Shown piece after piece: positions 51,605 through 62,624 of a stretch of DNA of 64,000 nt. The DNA is from Dorea sp. 5-2 (GTDB lineage Bacteria; Bacillota; Clostridia; Lachnospirales; Lachnospiraceae). The first letter of the stretch is position 1. Each line of letters begins with the position of its first letter. Position numbers and translations under genes: made by a program. The stretch covers positions 66,424-130,423 of the forward strand of contig NZ_KE159723.1 of the NCBI RefSeq assembly GCF_000403455.2. The letters run 5' to 3'. The notes below the pieces were generated by a model, which was given only the letters and a program-made list of their open reading frames with translations, was not told the origin of the DNA and did not search any database.

Positions 51605-51866
51605 CGTGCATTGCGCTTCGAACGTGGATTCACAGACGTTACCTTGACAGTTAACTCAGCCCAGGCACCCTTACGGCACCCGGAAGGTTCTGCTTAGTGC
51701 TGCTTCGTTCCCGACCTGACACGGTTCACAGATTCCCGTCGCGTAAGACCCAAACATCAACGCCACTTATCAAGGGCAGCTCCACAAACCCATGCCCTCT
51801 GCGCAATATCACCCCTGCTATAGCGGATTGCAGGTACAAGGTACCGCTAACACCCCGGCTGCACGG
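51605..51866 (-). ncRNA. ffs: Signal recognition particle RNA, long Gram-positive type (ffs/scr)
   Basis: The RNA reads on the minus strand from CCGTGCAGCCGGGGTGTTAG to the complementary TGCACG at 51605, about 262 nt. The Alu part has GGTACCTTGTACCTGCAATC and the S-domain has GTGTCAGGTCGGGAACGAAG followed by CAGCACTAAG, the Ffh-binding hairpin. The GGAA-type tetraloop is retained but its closing pair is G-C instead of the common C-G. The terminal pairing CGTGCA/TGCACG closes the molecule. It fills most of the 438-base gap between tadA and the radical SAM gene. Confidence 0.95.
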
Positions 51867-51872
51867 TAATTA

Positions 51873-51901
51873 ATTGTACTGTATAATGGAAGAAATGTCA
51901 A
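51873..51901 (-). promoter_or_regulatory. Promoter of the SRP RNA gene
   Basis: Minus strand: TTGACA (51901-51896), 17 bases, TACAAT (51878-51873). The predicted start, about 7 bases downstream, is the first base of the mature RNA (51866). Confidence 0.85.
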
Positions 51902-51929
51902 CCGCAGGGCGAGGTTTTTTGGTTTTTTG

Positions 51930-51958
51930 TTGTAACGGTCAGAAAATACTGTTATAGT
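51930..51958 (+). promoter_or_regulatory. Promoter of the radical SAM gene
   Basis: TTGTAA (51930-51935), 17 bases, TATAGT (51953-51958), 33 bases before the ATG. Confidence 0.6.
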
Positions 51959-51990
51959 AACGGATATCAGAGTGATAAGGGGGATCGGCA

Positions 51991-53802
51991 ATGAAGATAT
52001 TATTGACGGCGGTAAATGCAAAATACATACATTCGAATCTTGCCATATATTGTCTGAAAGCATATGCGAAGGAGTATTTGAGGAAGCGGGGGGAGCCGGG
52101 CGCCAAAGAGCAAGGGACGGACGGCGTGGAGATTGAGCTGGCAGAATATACCATCAATCAGCAGGTTGACGATATTCTGAGGGATATCTATAAGAGAAGA
52201 CCGGATGTCCTGTGCTTTTCATGTTATATCTGGAATATAGAGTATGTAGAGGCTCTTGTCAGAGAAATTGGGAAACTGAGACCGGGAATGCCAATCTGGC
52301 TTGGCGGTCCGGAGGTGTCCTATGATGCGGCGGATGTGCTGGGGCGCCTCCTGCCGGTCAGAGGCGTTATGAAGGGCGAAGGAGAAGAGACATTTGCCAA
52401 ACTGTGCAGAGTGTACGCATCAGGTTTGGCGGCAGGGGAGGAAGAGAAGAACCTGGCAGAAGTAAGAGGTATCGCTTACCGGGACAAGGATGGCAGGATC
52501 AGAGAGAATCCTGCCCGCCGGGCGATAGATCTTTGCCGTGTGCCGTTCATATACGGCAGCCTGCCGGGGACTTCGGCAGAGGAGGGCGATGGGGAAGATC
52601 CTATGTCGGACTTCCGGAACAAGATCATTTATTATGAGAGCAGCAGGGGATGTCCATTTTCATGTAGCTACTGTCTGTCTTCCGTGGATAAGCAGATGAG
52701 ATTCCGGGATCTTGACCTGGTGCAGAAGGAATTACAGTTCTTGATCGACCGGGAAGTGCCGCAGGTGAAATTCGTAGACAGGACGTTCAATTGCAGGCAT
52801 GAGCACGCGGCTGCCATATGGCGTTATATTGCAGAGCATGACAGGGGAATTACGAATTTCCACTTCGAGGTGGCGGCGGACCTCCTGAATGAAGAAGAAC
52901 TCGGTATTCTGGAAGGAATGCGCCCGGGGCTGGTGCAGCTTGAGATAGGAGTGCAGTCTACGAATCCGGATACGCTCCGCAAGATCCGTCGGAGGATGGA
53001 CTTTGGCAGAGTCCGCGGTGCGGTGGAGAGGATACGCAAAGGGAAGAATATTCATCAGCATCTGGATCTGATCGCCGGGCTGCCGCATGAGGATCTGAAG
53101 AGCTTTGCCAGATCCTTTGATGATGTGTATGCGCTCGAACCAGATCAGCTGCAGCTTGGTTTTCTGAAAGTATTGAAAGGTTCGTATATGGATGAGAAGC
53201 GGCAGGAGTACGGACTTGTATGCCAGAGCCGTCCGCCTTATGAAGTGCTGTATACCAGGTGGCTCTCCTATGAAGAGATCATACGGCTTAAGGGGATCGA
53301 AGAGATGGTGGAAGTCTATTATAACAGCGGCCAGTTTAAGAACACACTGAAAGCGCTGGAGAAGAGCCATGCGTCTGCGTTTCTGATGTATGACAGTATG
53401 TACAGATTCTATGAGAAATATGGTTATGAGAGGCAGCAGCACAGGCGCAGCGCACGCTACGAGATCTTGCTGCGTTATATCGAGGAATGTGCCGATATCT
53501 GTGAAGAAGCGGAGTATTACCGCGAGCTTCTGACTTATGATTACTATCTGCGTGAGAATGCGAAGAGCCGTCCGCATTTTGCCGGGGAGTATAAGGTCAC
53601 GAAGGAATTTCTCCGCGCCTTTTATGAAAATGAAGAAGAAACCCACAGGTATCTGCGTTCGTATACCGATCATGACAGCAGCCAGATGCGCAGGATGACG
53701 CATCTGGAATATTTTACCTGGATGGGAAAATATATCCTGTTCGATTATAAAGAGCGGGATCCTCTGAGCCAGAATGCGCGAACTTGTATCTTGCAAAAGT
53801 GA
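51991..53802 (+). CDS. B12-binding domain radical SAM protein (DUF4080 type)
   Basis: The 603-residue protein starts with a cobalamin-binding-like domain (MKILLTAVNAKYIHSNLAIY, LCFSCYIWNIEYVE, WLGGPEVSYDA). The radical SAM core has C221-x3-C225-x2-C228 in SRGCPFSCSYCLSS, followed by FVDRTFNC and QLEIGVQSTNPDTLRKIRR. The C-terminal about 170 residues fit DUF4080. Such enzymes may methylate or insert sulphur; the substrate is unknown. It is monocistronic or leads the small membrane gene and vanW. GGGGGATCGGC precedes the ATG. Confidence 0.92.
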   Translation: MKILLTAVNAKYIHSNLAIYCLKAYAKEYLRKRGEPGAKEQGTDGVEIELAEYTINQQVDDILRDIYKRRPDVLCFSCYIWNIEYVEALVREIGKLRPGMPIWLGGPEVSYDAADVLGRLLPVRGVMKGEGEETFAKLCRVYASGLAAGEEEKNLAEVRGIAYRDKDGRIRENPARRAIDLCRVPFIYGSLPGTSAEEGDGEDPMSDFRNKIIYYESSRGCPFSCSYCLSSVDKQMRFRDLDLVQKELQFLIDREVPQVKFVDRTFNCRHEHAAAIWRYIAEHDRGITNFHFEVAADLLNEEELGILEGMRPGLVQLEIGVQSTNPDTLRKIRRRMDFGRVRGAVERIRKGKNIHQHLDLIAGLPHEDLKSFARSFDDVYALEPDQLQLGFLKVLKGSYMDEKRQEYGLVCQSRPPYEVLYTRWLSYEEIIRLKGIEEMVEVYYNSGQFKNTLKALEKSHASAFLMYDSMYRFYEKYGYERQQHRRSARYEILLRYIEECADICEEAEYYRELLTYDYYLRENAKSRPHFAGEYKVTKEFLRAFYENEEETHRYLRSYTDHDSSQMRRMTHLEYFTWMGKYILFDYKERDPLSQNARTCILQK

Positions 53803-53892
53803 CATAAAGAGTATAAAATGTAAAGAATATACATAAATAAAAGAGAAGGGTATCTGTATGTATATAAAAACGGATATGCGGAAGGTAGAAAG

Positions 53893-53997
53893 ATGGATTT
53901 TAATAATAAGAAGACCAGGAGAATCATAGCGATCGTCGTGATCGTGGTTGTAGTAGCGATGGTCGCGACTACGATCATACCGTATCTGATGATGTAG
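53893..53997 (+). CDS. 34-residue single-helix membrane peptide
   Basis: GGAAGGTAGAAAG is followed by ATG at 53893 and an open frame of 34 codons. The sequence is MDFNNKKTRRIIA, then a hydrophobic helix of about 20 residues rich in Val/Ile (IVVIVVVVAMVAT), ending IIPYLMM. Positive charges before the helix predict the C-terminus outside. It is too short for ordinary gene callers. It lies 90 bases after the radical SAM gene and 40 bases before vanW, probably on the vanW mRNA. No function is known. Confidence 0.68.
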   Translation: MDFNNKKTRRIIAIVVIVVVVAMVATTIIPYLMM

Positions 53998-54037
53998 CGG
54001 CGTTATCCTGAGTCTGACGGAAAGAGGCTATTGCCGT

Positions 54038-55570
54038 ATGGCGAGGATGTTTTGCAGGGAGAAAGAGGAACGCGAAAGAGAAGGCGCCCGGCGGAAGAAC
54101 CGCAGGAAGCTTAAGCTTCTTGCTATCCGCGGTGTGATAAGCGCGGGGATCGTATACTGCACAGTCTATGGGATCTTGTACCATTATGTAGGGAAGCTGC
54201 CCAAAGACAGGATCTTCCATAATATTTACATTGGCGGGACGGAGGTCTCGGGGATGACGGCGGACGAGGCAGAAAAGGCGCTTCTTTCCCGTCTTGAGAA
54301 GGATGTAGGGAAGAAGGTTGTCATGACCGTCGACGGCAGTACGGTGGAAGCAACCCTGGAGGAACTCGGGCTCCGGTATCAGGATATCGGCAGGACCGTG
54401 CAGAAAGCAGAATCCTATGCAAAGACTGGGAATATCTGGAGCCGGTGTTGGAAGATCAGGCGTCTGGCAAAGGAAAAGGTGGTTCTTGGAGAAAACCTTG
54501 TGTTGGATCATGGCAAAGCAGAAGGGATCATGAAAGAGCGGGCGGTTCCGCTTACGGACCATGCAGAGGACGCGCAGATCAGCCATGAAGAAGGACAGTT
54601 CAGGATCACTCCGGAGAAAGAGGGACGGACGATAGACATAAAAGGCTCGGTGTCCGCGATCGAGAGAATCTTGAATGAGGACTGGTCCCGGGGAGACATC
54701 GCCGTCACGATGAAGCAGAAGACGGAGAAACCTGCGGTCACGGCAGATCAGCTTAAGCTGATACAAGACGAACTCGGAACATTCTCGACGGATGCGGGCG
54801 GAGGGCGGCGCTGGCAGAACTTAAAGACAGGCGCTGACAGGCTTGACGGCAGTATTCTGATGCCGGGGCAGGAATTGTCTGTCTACGGCAGGACTTCGCC
54901 TTACGACGCCGATCATGGGTATGTGGAAGCAGGCGCATACGAGAATGGGCGGGTGGTAGATTCTTATGGAGGCGGGATCTGTCAGGTCTCTACGACTCTG
55001 TACAACGCTGCGCTTGCGGCGGAACTGGAGATTGTGGAGCGTTATCCTCATTCCATGTTGGTGTCATATGTGGAGGCGGCAAGGGACGCTGCCATCGCAG
55101 GGGATTATCTGGATCTTGTGCTGCGCAATCCATATGATGTCCCTGTCTATATAGAAGGCGGGATAGATGATGAGAACCAGCTCCGTTTCACGGTCTACGG
55201 GAAGGAGAGCCGGGACGGCGCAAGAAGGGTAGAGTTCCGAAGCGAGATCTTAACGGTGGAAGAGTATGAGGTCGTATACAGGGAGAACAGCAAGATGCCC
55301 CTTGGAAGTGTGGAATGTGTAAGCGATCCCCATACAGGAAAGACGGCGCAGTTATGGAAGATCATATATCAGGACGGACAGGAAACCGGTAAAGAGAAAG
55401 TGAATAACAGTAAGTATGATAAGACGGATAAGATCATAGAGATCGGAACTGATACGGCAGATCGGCGTGCCGCAGATTATGTGCGGGAAGCCATTGAGAG
55501 CCAGGAGTGGGAGAAGATCGAGGCGGCGCTTCATGCAGTGACAGAACAAGAGCTGCCAGAGCAGGAATGA
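54038..55570 (+). CDS. VanW family protein with peptidoglycan-binding-like domains
   Basis: The 510-residue protein has a basic start and one membrane helix at about residues 28-48. Two YoaR-type peptidoglycan-binding-like domains follow (IYIGGTEVSGMTADEAEKALL and FRITPEKEGRTIDI). The VanW domain at about 255-385 has TGADRLDGSILMPGQELSV, GGGICQVSTTLYNAALAAEL and YPHSMLVSYVEAARDAAI. A C-terminal extension reaches residue 510. VanW proteins accompany some vancomycin-resistance clusters but are broadly present in Clostridia without known biochemical role. Here no van genes are near, so resistance should not be inferred. Confidence 0.92.
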   Translation: MARMFCREKEEREREGARRKNRRKLKLLAIRGVISAGIVYCTVYGILYHYVGKLPKDRIFHNIYIGGTEVSGMTADEAEKALLSRLEKDVGKKVVMTVDGSTVEATLEELGLRYQDIGRTVQKAESYAKTGNIWSRCWKIRRLAKEKVVLGENLVLDHGKAEGIMKERAVPLTDHAEDAQISHEEGQFRITPEKEGRTIDIKGSVSAIERILNEDWSRGDIAVTMKQKTEKPAVTADQLKLIQDELGTFSTDAGGGRRWQNLKTGADRLDGSILMPGQELSVYGRTSPYDADHGYVEAGAYENGRVVDSYGGGICQVSTTLYNAALAAELEIVERYPHSMLVSYVEAARDAAIAGDYLDLVLRNPYDVPVYIEGGIDDENQLRFTVYGKESRDGARRVEFRSEILTVEEYEVVYRENSKMPLGSVECVSDPHTGKTAQLWKIIYQDGQETGKEKVNNSKYDKTDKIIEIGTDTADRRAADYVREAIESQEWEKIEAALHAVTEQELPEQE

Positions 55571-55647
55571 GCCGCTGTGCAGAAGTGAGAAAGAGCAGCC
55601 GGGAATGAATTTTCAAGCATGTTCCGGGTAAGACAAGGAGAGAGGAT

Positions 55648-56541
55648 ATGAGGATAAAGACCGATACGGCACAGCTTGCCGGCAGGATACATACCGCATA
55701 TGGGTGGTCGGAGCGGACTGGGGTATATGCATTCGCCGCCGTATATAATGCGCTTGCAGCGATGGGGGCGGACTGTCTGGCGGCAGAGGCGTACATCGTG
55801 ATCCCTGCCGGCGCAGGCGTATCTCAGGCAGGGCAGGTTACTGCCGGGCGGATTCGGCATGGGTTAGAAAAAGGGCTTCGCAAGGCATGCGCAGAGCGGG
55901 GAGTGGAATTGACAGACGTCCGTGCGGCACAGAATCCATTGTTATCCGTGCCTTCCGTGACCGTCACAGGCGCCGGGACGGCAGCAGGAGAGGGAACCTT
56001 GCAGAACCAGGCGGGCGCAGAGATCGTCCTGACTAAGTGGATCGGCATGGAAGGAATGCTTCGGATCGCAGAAGAGAGAGAAGAAGAATTAAGGCAGAGG
56101 TTCGCGCCGGTCTTTCTAAGACAGATCCAATCGTACAGAGATGAGATATTCGCAGGCAAGGAACTGGAGACGGCGAGACAGGCAGGGATCACCACGGTGC
56201 GCCAGGTCGCCGAAGGCGGGATCTTTGCCGCGCTGTGGGAGCTGTCGAAAGAGACGGGGATGGGGCTTGATCTGGACATGAAGCAGATACCTGTCCTGCA
56301 GGAAACCATAGAAGTCTGCGAGTGTTACAGGCTGAACCCCTATCTGCTGACATCTGCAGGGAGTTTCCTGATGGTTGCCTCGGATGGGAGAGGACTTGCG
56401 GATACACTGCATAAGGAAGGGATTGCGGCGTCTGTCATAGGAAGGCTTACTTCGGGAAATGATAAAGTGATCCATAACGGCGGGGACCTGCGCTGTCTTG
56501 ACCGTCCGGCGCCGGATGAGATATATAGATTGTTCTTATAG
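55648..56541 (+). CDS. AIR-synthase-related protein (PurM/HypE-like)
   Basis: The 297-residue protein resembles the C-terminal part of PurM/HypE enzymes: EIVLTKWIGMEGMLRIAEER, GITTVRQVAEGGIFAALWELSKETGMGL, and LLTSAGSFLMVASDGRGLADTLHKEGI. The N-terminal half is shortened relative to complete family members and its ATP-binding region is weak. It may be a hydrogenase-maturation-like or purine-synthesis-like ATPase; neighbours do not decide. ACAAGGAGAGAGG precedes the ATG, 78 bases after vanW. Confidence 0.82.
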   Translation: MRIKTDTAQLAGRIHTAYGWSERTGVYAFAAVYNALAAMGADCLAAEAYIVIPAGAGVSQAGQVTAGRIRHGLEKGLRKACAERGVELTDVRAAQNPLLSVPSVTVTGAGTAAGEGTLQNQAGAEIVLTKWIGMEGMLRIAEEREEELRQRFAPVFLRQIQSYRDEIFAGKELETARQAGITTVRQVAEGGIFAALWELSKETGMGLDLDMKQIPVLQETIEVCECYRLNPYLLTSAGSFLMVASDGRGLADTLHKEGIAASVIGRLTSGNDKVIHNGGDLRCLDRPAPDEIYRLFL

Positions 56542-56567
56542 GGAATATACTGGCATATACTAATGTA

Positions 56568-56600
56568 CGGTTCCGGCGATAGAACGCCGATATGGAACCG
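56568..56600 (+). other. Nested hairpin before the Lrp gene
   Basis: CGGTTCC (56568-56574) pairs with GGAACCG (56594-56600), and inside it GGCG pairs with CGCC around ATAGAA. There is no T-tract. It could be an RNA control element or an operator of the Lrp protein. Confidence 0.5.
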
Positions 56601-56641
56601 AACATCAGATATACATATGAATTTAAACAGGAGGTTACATT

Positions 56642-57133
56642 ATGGAAGAGATGAGAAAACAGATATTGAAGTATCTGGAGAAAAACAGCCGGGTAGAGCT
56701 GGGAGAACTGGCTGTTCTTCTGGACACGGATGAAGTGACGATCGCCAATGAGATGGCGCAGATGGAGAAGGAGAAGATCATCTGCGGTTATCACACGCTG
56801 ATCGACTGGGACAAAGCCGGCGAGGATCATGTAAACGCATTGATCGAGGTCTGCGTGAAGCCGCAGAGGGATAAGGGATTTGACAAGACGGCGGAGAGGA
56901 TCTGTAATTATCCGGAGGTGACGGCAGTCTATCTGACGTCCGGAGGATATGATTTGATCGTGACCGTAGAAGGGAAGACGCTTCTGGAAGTTTCCAGGTT
57001 CGTATCCGGCAAGCTGTCCCCGATCGAGGATGTCATAAGCACTACGACACATTTTATATTGAAGAAATACAAAGACCATGGGACATTGATGTTCCGCAAG
57101 AATAAATCAGAAAGGATACCGGTGACGCCATAA
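56642..57133 (+). CDS. Lrp/AsnC family transcriptional regulator
   Basis: The 163-residue protein has an N-terminal winged helix (ILKYLEKNSRVELGELAVLLDTDEVTIANEMAQME) and a C-terminal RAM ligand-binding domain (ALIEVCVKPQRDKGFDKTAERI, VTAVYLTSGGYDLIVTVEGKT). Lrp/AsnC proteins respond to amino acids. Its last base is the first base of the aminotransferase start (57133), so the two are translationally coupled and it probably controls that gene. AGGAGGTTACATT precedes the ATG. Confidence 0.93.
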   Translation: MEEMRKQILKYLEKNSRVELGELAVLLDTDEVTIANEMAQMEKEKIICGYHTLIDWDKAGEDHVNALIEVCVKPQRDKGFDKTAERICNYPEVTAVYLTSGGYDLIVTVEGKTLLEVSRFVSGKLSPIEDVISTTTHFILKKYKDHGTLMFRKNKSERIPVTP

Positions 57134-58299
57134 TGAGAGATCCATTGTCAAAGAAAATTGTCGGCATTCAGCCGTCAGGAATCCGTAAATTCTTCGATCT
57201 GGTAAGCAGTATGCCCGACGCGATCTCGCTGGGCGTGGGAGAACCGGATTTCGATACGCCGTGGAGGATCAGAGAGGAGGGCATCTATTCTCTGGAAAGA
57301 GGAAGAACCTTCTACACCTCGAATGCCGGCTTGAAAGAACTGAAAGAAGAGATCGGCAGATATCTACAGAGAAAGATCAATGTTTCATACGATCCGAATA
57401 AGGAGATCATAGTAACCGTAGGAGGAAGCGAGGGGATTGATATCGCCCTTCGCGCCATGTTGGATCCGGGGGATGAGGTTCTGATCCCGCAGCCGTGTTA
57501 TGTATCCTATCTGCCCTGCACGGTTCTGGCAGACGGAGTACCGGTGACGATCCCCTTGAAGGAGGAGAATGAATTCCGTCTGACGGCAGAAGAGCTGAGA
57601 GCAGCGATCACACCCAAGACCAAGATCCTGGTCCTTCCATTTCCGAACAACCCCACGGGCGCGATCATGACCAAGGAAGACTTAGAGCCGATCGCGGAGG
57701 TGGTGAAGGAACACGATCTCTTTGTGCTGTCGGATGAGATCTATTCCGAGCTGACTTATAAGTCGGAGCATGTATCTATCGCATCGCTTCCGGGGATGCA
57801 GGAGAGGACGCTGGTCATCAATGGCTTCTCTAAAGGATTTGCCATGACCGGATGGCGGCTCGGCTATATCTGCGGACCGAAGATCATCGTGGAGCAGATG
57901 TTGAAGATCCATCAGTTTGCGATCATGTGCGCGCCGACCAACAGCCAGTATGCGGCGATCGAAGGCTTGCGCCACTGTGAGGATGAGGTTCAGCAGATGC
58001 GGACCGCTTACAATCAGCGGAGAAGGTATCTGCTTAATGAATTCAAGAAGATCGGGCTGTCATGTTTCGAGCCGTTCGGAGCATTCTATGTGTTCCCGTG
58101 CATTAAGGAATTCGGCATGACGTCCGAAGAATTTGCAGAGAGATTTCTGGAGGAAGAGAAGGTCGCCGTGGTTCCGGGCACGGCATTCGGCGATTGCGGC
58201 GAGGGATTCGTGAGGATTTCCTATGCATATTCTCTGGAAGACCTGAAAGAAGCGATAGAGCGTTTTGAGAGGTTTATCGAGAAACTTAGACAGAGGTAA
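57133..58299 (+). CDS. Pyridoxal-phosphate aminotransferase, class I/II
   Basis: The 388-residue enzyme belongs to fold type I aspartate/aromatic aminotransferases (PatA-like). Motifs: SLGVGEPDFDTPW, TYYTSN-like FYTSNAGLKEL, PFPNNPTGAI, LSDEIYSELTY, the PLP lysine in NGFSKGFAMTGWRLGYI, and the substrate arginine in FVRISYAYS. The amino acid used is unclear; the Lrp partner upstream suggests amino-acid responsive control. Start and the Lrp stop share one base. trmL follows with 4 bases spacing. Confidence 0.93.
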   Translation: MRDPLSKKIVGIQPSGIRKFFDLVSSMPDAISLGVGEPDFDTPWRIREEGIYSLERGRTFYTSNAGLKELKEEIGRYLQRKINVSYDPNKEIIVTVGGSEGIDIALRAMLDPGDEVLIPQPCYVSYLPCTVLADGVPVTIPLKEENEFRLTAEELRAAITPKTKILVLPFPNNPTGAIMTKEDLEPIAEVVKEHDLFVLSDEIYSELTYKSEHVSIASLPGMQERTLVINGFSKGFAMTGWRLGYICGPKIIVEQMLKIHQFAIMCAPTNSQYAAIEGLRHCEDEVQQMRTAYNQRRRYLLNEFKKIGLSCFEPFGAFYVFPCIKEFGMTSEEFAERFLEEEKVAVVPGTAFGDCGEGFVRISYAYSLEDLKEAIERFERFIEKLRQR

Positions 58300-58303
58300 G
58301 AGT

Positions 58304-58798
58304 ATGTTGAATATTGTGTTGCATGAACCGGAGATACCGGCGAATACAGGGAATATCGGACGGACATGTGTAGCGGCGAACGTCAGGCTCCATCTGATCG
58401 AGCCCTTGGGGTTCCGGTTGGATGAGAAGAGCCTGAAACGTGCCGGGATGGATTACTGGGACCGGCTGGATGTAACGACATATATAGATTATGACGATTT
58501 CCTGAAGCGGAACGAGGGCGCGAAGATCTATATGGCGACGACAAAAGCGCAGAAGATCTATACGGAAGCCAACTATGAGCCGGACTGCTATATCATGTTT
58601 GGAAAAGAGAGCGGAGGAATACCGGAGGATATTTTGGTAAACCATAGAGACGAATGTATACGGATCCCTATGGCGGGAGAGATCCGCTCCCTGAATCTTG
58701 GGAATTCCGTGGCGATCGTGTTATATGAGGCGCTGCGCCAGAATGGGTTCGCGGATATGGCTCTGACCGGAGAATTACATCATTTGAGGTGGGAATAG
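58304..58798 (+). CDS. trmL: tRNA (cytidine(34)-2'-O)-methyltransferase
   Basis: TrmL is a SPOUT (trefoil knot) enzyme that methylates the wobble base of tRNA-Leu isoacceptors. The 164-residue length is typical. Motifs: LHEPEIPANTGNIGRTC, LIEPLGFRLDEKSLKRAGMDYW, the knot segments IMFGKESGGIPEDIL and IPMAGEIRSLNLGNSVAIVLYEALRQ. The frame opens upstream at 58265 within the aminotransferase, but AGAGGTAAG directly precedes the ATG at 58304. It ends the Lrp-aminotransferase-trmL run. Confidence 0.95.
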   Translation: MLNIVLHEPEIPANTGNIGRTCVAANVRLHLIEPLGFRLDEKSLKRAGMDYWDRLDVTTYIDYDDFLKRNEGAKIYMATTKAQKIYTEANYEPDCYIMFGKESGGIPEDILVNHRDECIRIPMAGEIRSLNLGNSVAIVLYEALRQNGFADMALTGELHHLRWE

Positions 58799-58895
58799 AA
58801 AAGTAATATAGTTAGACAATTGCCATATATGTGATAAAATTTGATTTATATATATATTGTTTATGGAAAAGTGCCCAGAAAAAACCATAATAATA

Positions 58896-58924
58896 TGGAC
58901 TTTTGGAATGGATTATATTATAAT
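58896..58924 (+). promoter_or_regulatory. Promoter of the V-ATPase operon
   Basis: TGGACT (58896-58901), 17 bases, TATAAT (58919-58924), about 70 bases before the first ntp gene. The gap is AT-rich. Confidence 0.55.
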
Positions 58925-58995
58925 TCTTATGTTGATAATTTTTTGGCTGGACATATTTCGACCAGCAACATTTAAGAGGGAGAGGTGGTGAACAG

Positions 58996-59304
58996 ATGGT
59001 AGAAGAAACCATTAGGACCATCAAGGAGACGGAGAATGAGGCAGAAGAGATTATAAAAAAAGCAGATGCGGCATATACCGAGATCCTTGAGAAGGCTAAA
59101 GCCGATGCTGCTGATATGGTAAGTAAGGCAGAAGCCGGGGCTAAGGCAGAAGCAGCAGCAGACCTTGAGAAGGCGAAAGAAGCCGGAAGAAAGTCAGAGC
59201 AGGAAGCGATGGACGGCGTCGAGAAGGAGATCGCGGCGCTTAAGCAGGGTGCGCTGGCGAAAGAGTCTGAAGTGGTAGCTGCTGTGATCGCAGAGCTGGT
59301 ATAG
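58996..59304 (+). CDS. ntpF: V-type ATPase peripheral-stalk subunit (G/H type, NtpF)
   Basis: The 102-residue protein is almost wholly a Lys/Glu/Ala coiled coil (ETENEAEEIIKKADAAYTEIL, KAEAAADLEKAKEAGRK). It is the partner of subunit E in the peripheral stalk that holds the catalytic head to subunit I. It is the first gene of the operon, in the Enterococcus hirae order F-I-K-E-C-G. GAGGGAGAGGTGG precedes the ATG. A long stem-loop separates it from ntpI. Confidence 0.85.
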   Translation: MVEETIRTIKETENEAEEIIKKADAAYTEILEKAKADAADMVSKAEAGAKAEAAADLEKAKEAGRKSEQEAMDGVEKEIAALKQGALAKESEVVAAVIAELV

Positions 59305-59385
59305 TGTTTCGCAGGTAACTATGCAAATGACCGAAGGAGCGTCCCCAGGGGAGTGTTCCGGAAGATCTGGTTATTTGCGAAATGT
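59304..59385 (+). other. Intergenic stem-loop between ntpF and ntpI
   Basis: TTTCGCA-GG-TAAC pairs with GGTTAT-TTGCGAAA, enclosing a further G/C-rich hairpin with GGAGCGTCCCC. It has no T-tract, so it is likely an mRNA processing or stability element rather than a terminator. Confidence 0.6.
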
Positions 59386-59449
59386 TATGCCAGGCTGGTT
59401 TTGCACAGCCGGACAGAGGAAAGAATTGAAGTAAAGGAGGGATGCGGCT

Positions 59450-61953
<2,504 letters not shown>

Positions 61954-61972
61954 TAAAACATCATTGCTGCCA

Positions 61973-62003
61973 GGCTCGAAAGAGTCTTGCTAAGCGGCAG
62001 ATA
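61973..62003 (+). repeat. V-ATPase operon hairpin repeat, copy 1
   Basis: CTGCC with GGCAG enclose AGGCTCGAAAGAGTCTTGCT. It sits between ntpK and ntpE, ending 4 bases before the AGGAGG of ntpE. Related hairpins are at 63912-63957 and 63963-64000. Confidence 0.7.
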
Positions 62004-62021
62004 TAGGAGGAGCAAATAGCT

Positions 62022-62615
62022 ATGGCTGGATTAGATAAAATGAAAAGTCAAATCCTGAATGAGGCGAAGGCAGCTGCCGACGCAAAGACGGCAAAAGCGA
62101 ATGCCGAGGCGGAAGACATCCTCAGTCAGGCGAAGGCGGAAGCCGAAAAACGGCAGAGCAGCATCTCCCAGAAATCAGCATCAGAAGTGGCTAATTATAA
62201 AGAACGTGTCGTATCATCCATCGACCTGCAGCGCAGAACGAAGATCCTTGGAGCGAAGCAGGAGATGATCGCGGCAGTGCTTGATAAGGCATATGAGACA
62301 GTGGCAGGTCTGGGTGATAAGGAGTATTTTGAACTGATCCTTAAGATGCTTGGCAAGTATGCGCTGTCCCAGGAGGGAGAGATCTTCTTCTCAGCGAATG
62401 ACCTTAAGAGGATGCCGACAGGATTCGAGCAGGATGCCCAGCAGAAAGCACAGGCAAACGGCGGAAGCCTCAAGGTATCCAGAAAAGGAATGAATATTGA
62501 GAACGGTTTCGTCCTTGTATACGGCGGTATTGAAGAGAACTGTACGTTGAGGGCAATGTTTGATGCAAAGAGAGATGAATTAGCAGATAAGGTTCATCGT
62601 ATGTTATTTTCGTAG
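62022..62615 (+). CDS. ntpE: V-type ATPase peripheral-stalk subunit E
   Basis: The 197-residue protein has an N-terminal Ala/Lys/Glu coiled coil (residues about 8-75) and a C-terminal globular half that binds the catalytic head (IDLQRRTKILGAKQEMI, NGFVLVYGGIEENCTLRAMF). With NtpF it forms the peripheral stalks. ATAGGAGGAGC precedes the ATG. A hairpin repeat precedes its ribosome site. Confidence 0.93.
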   Translation: MAGLDKMKSQILNEAKAAADAKTAKANAEAEDILSQAKAEAEKRQSSISQKSASEVANYKERVVSSIDLQRRTKILGAKQEMIAAVLDKAYETVAGLGDKEYFELILKMLGKYALSQEGEIFFSANDLKRMPTGFEQDAQQKAQANGGSLKVSRKGMNIENGFVLVYGGIEENCTLRAMFDAKRDELADKVHRMLFS

Positions 62616-62624
62616 GAGGCGCTG

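Noticed and set aside
52732..53805. Minus-strand frame of 357 codons opposite the radical SAM gene
   Set aside because: The sense strand carries a full family match; the antisense frame shows no domain or start signal.
54038..55570. Possible vancomycin-resistance locus because of VanW
   Set aside because: No vanS/R/H/A/X-like genes are near; VanW proteins are common in Clostridia without resistance.
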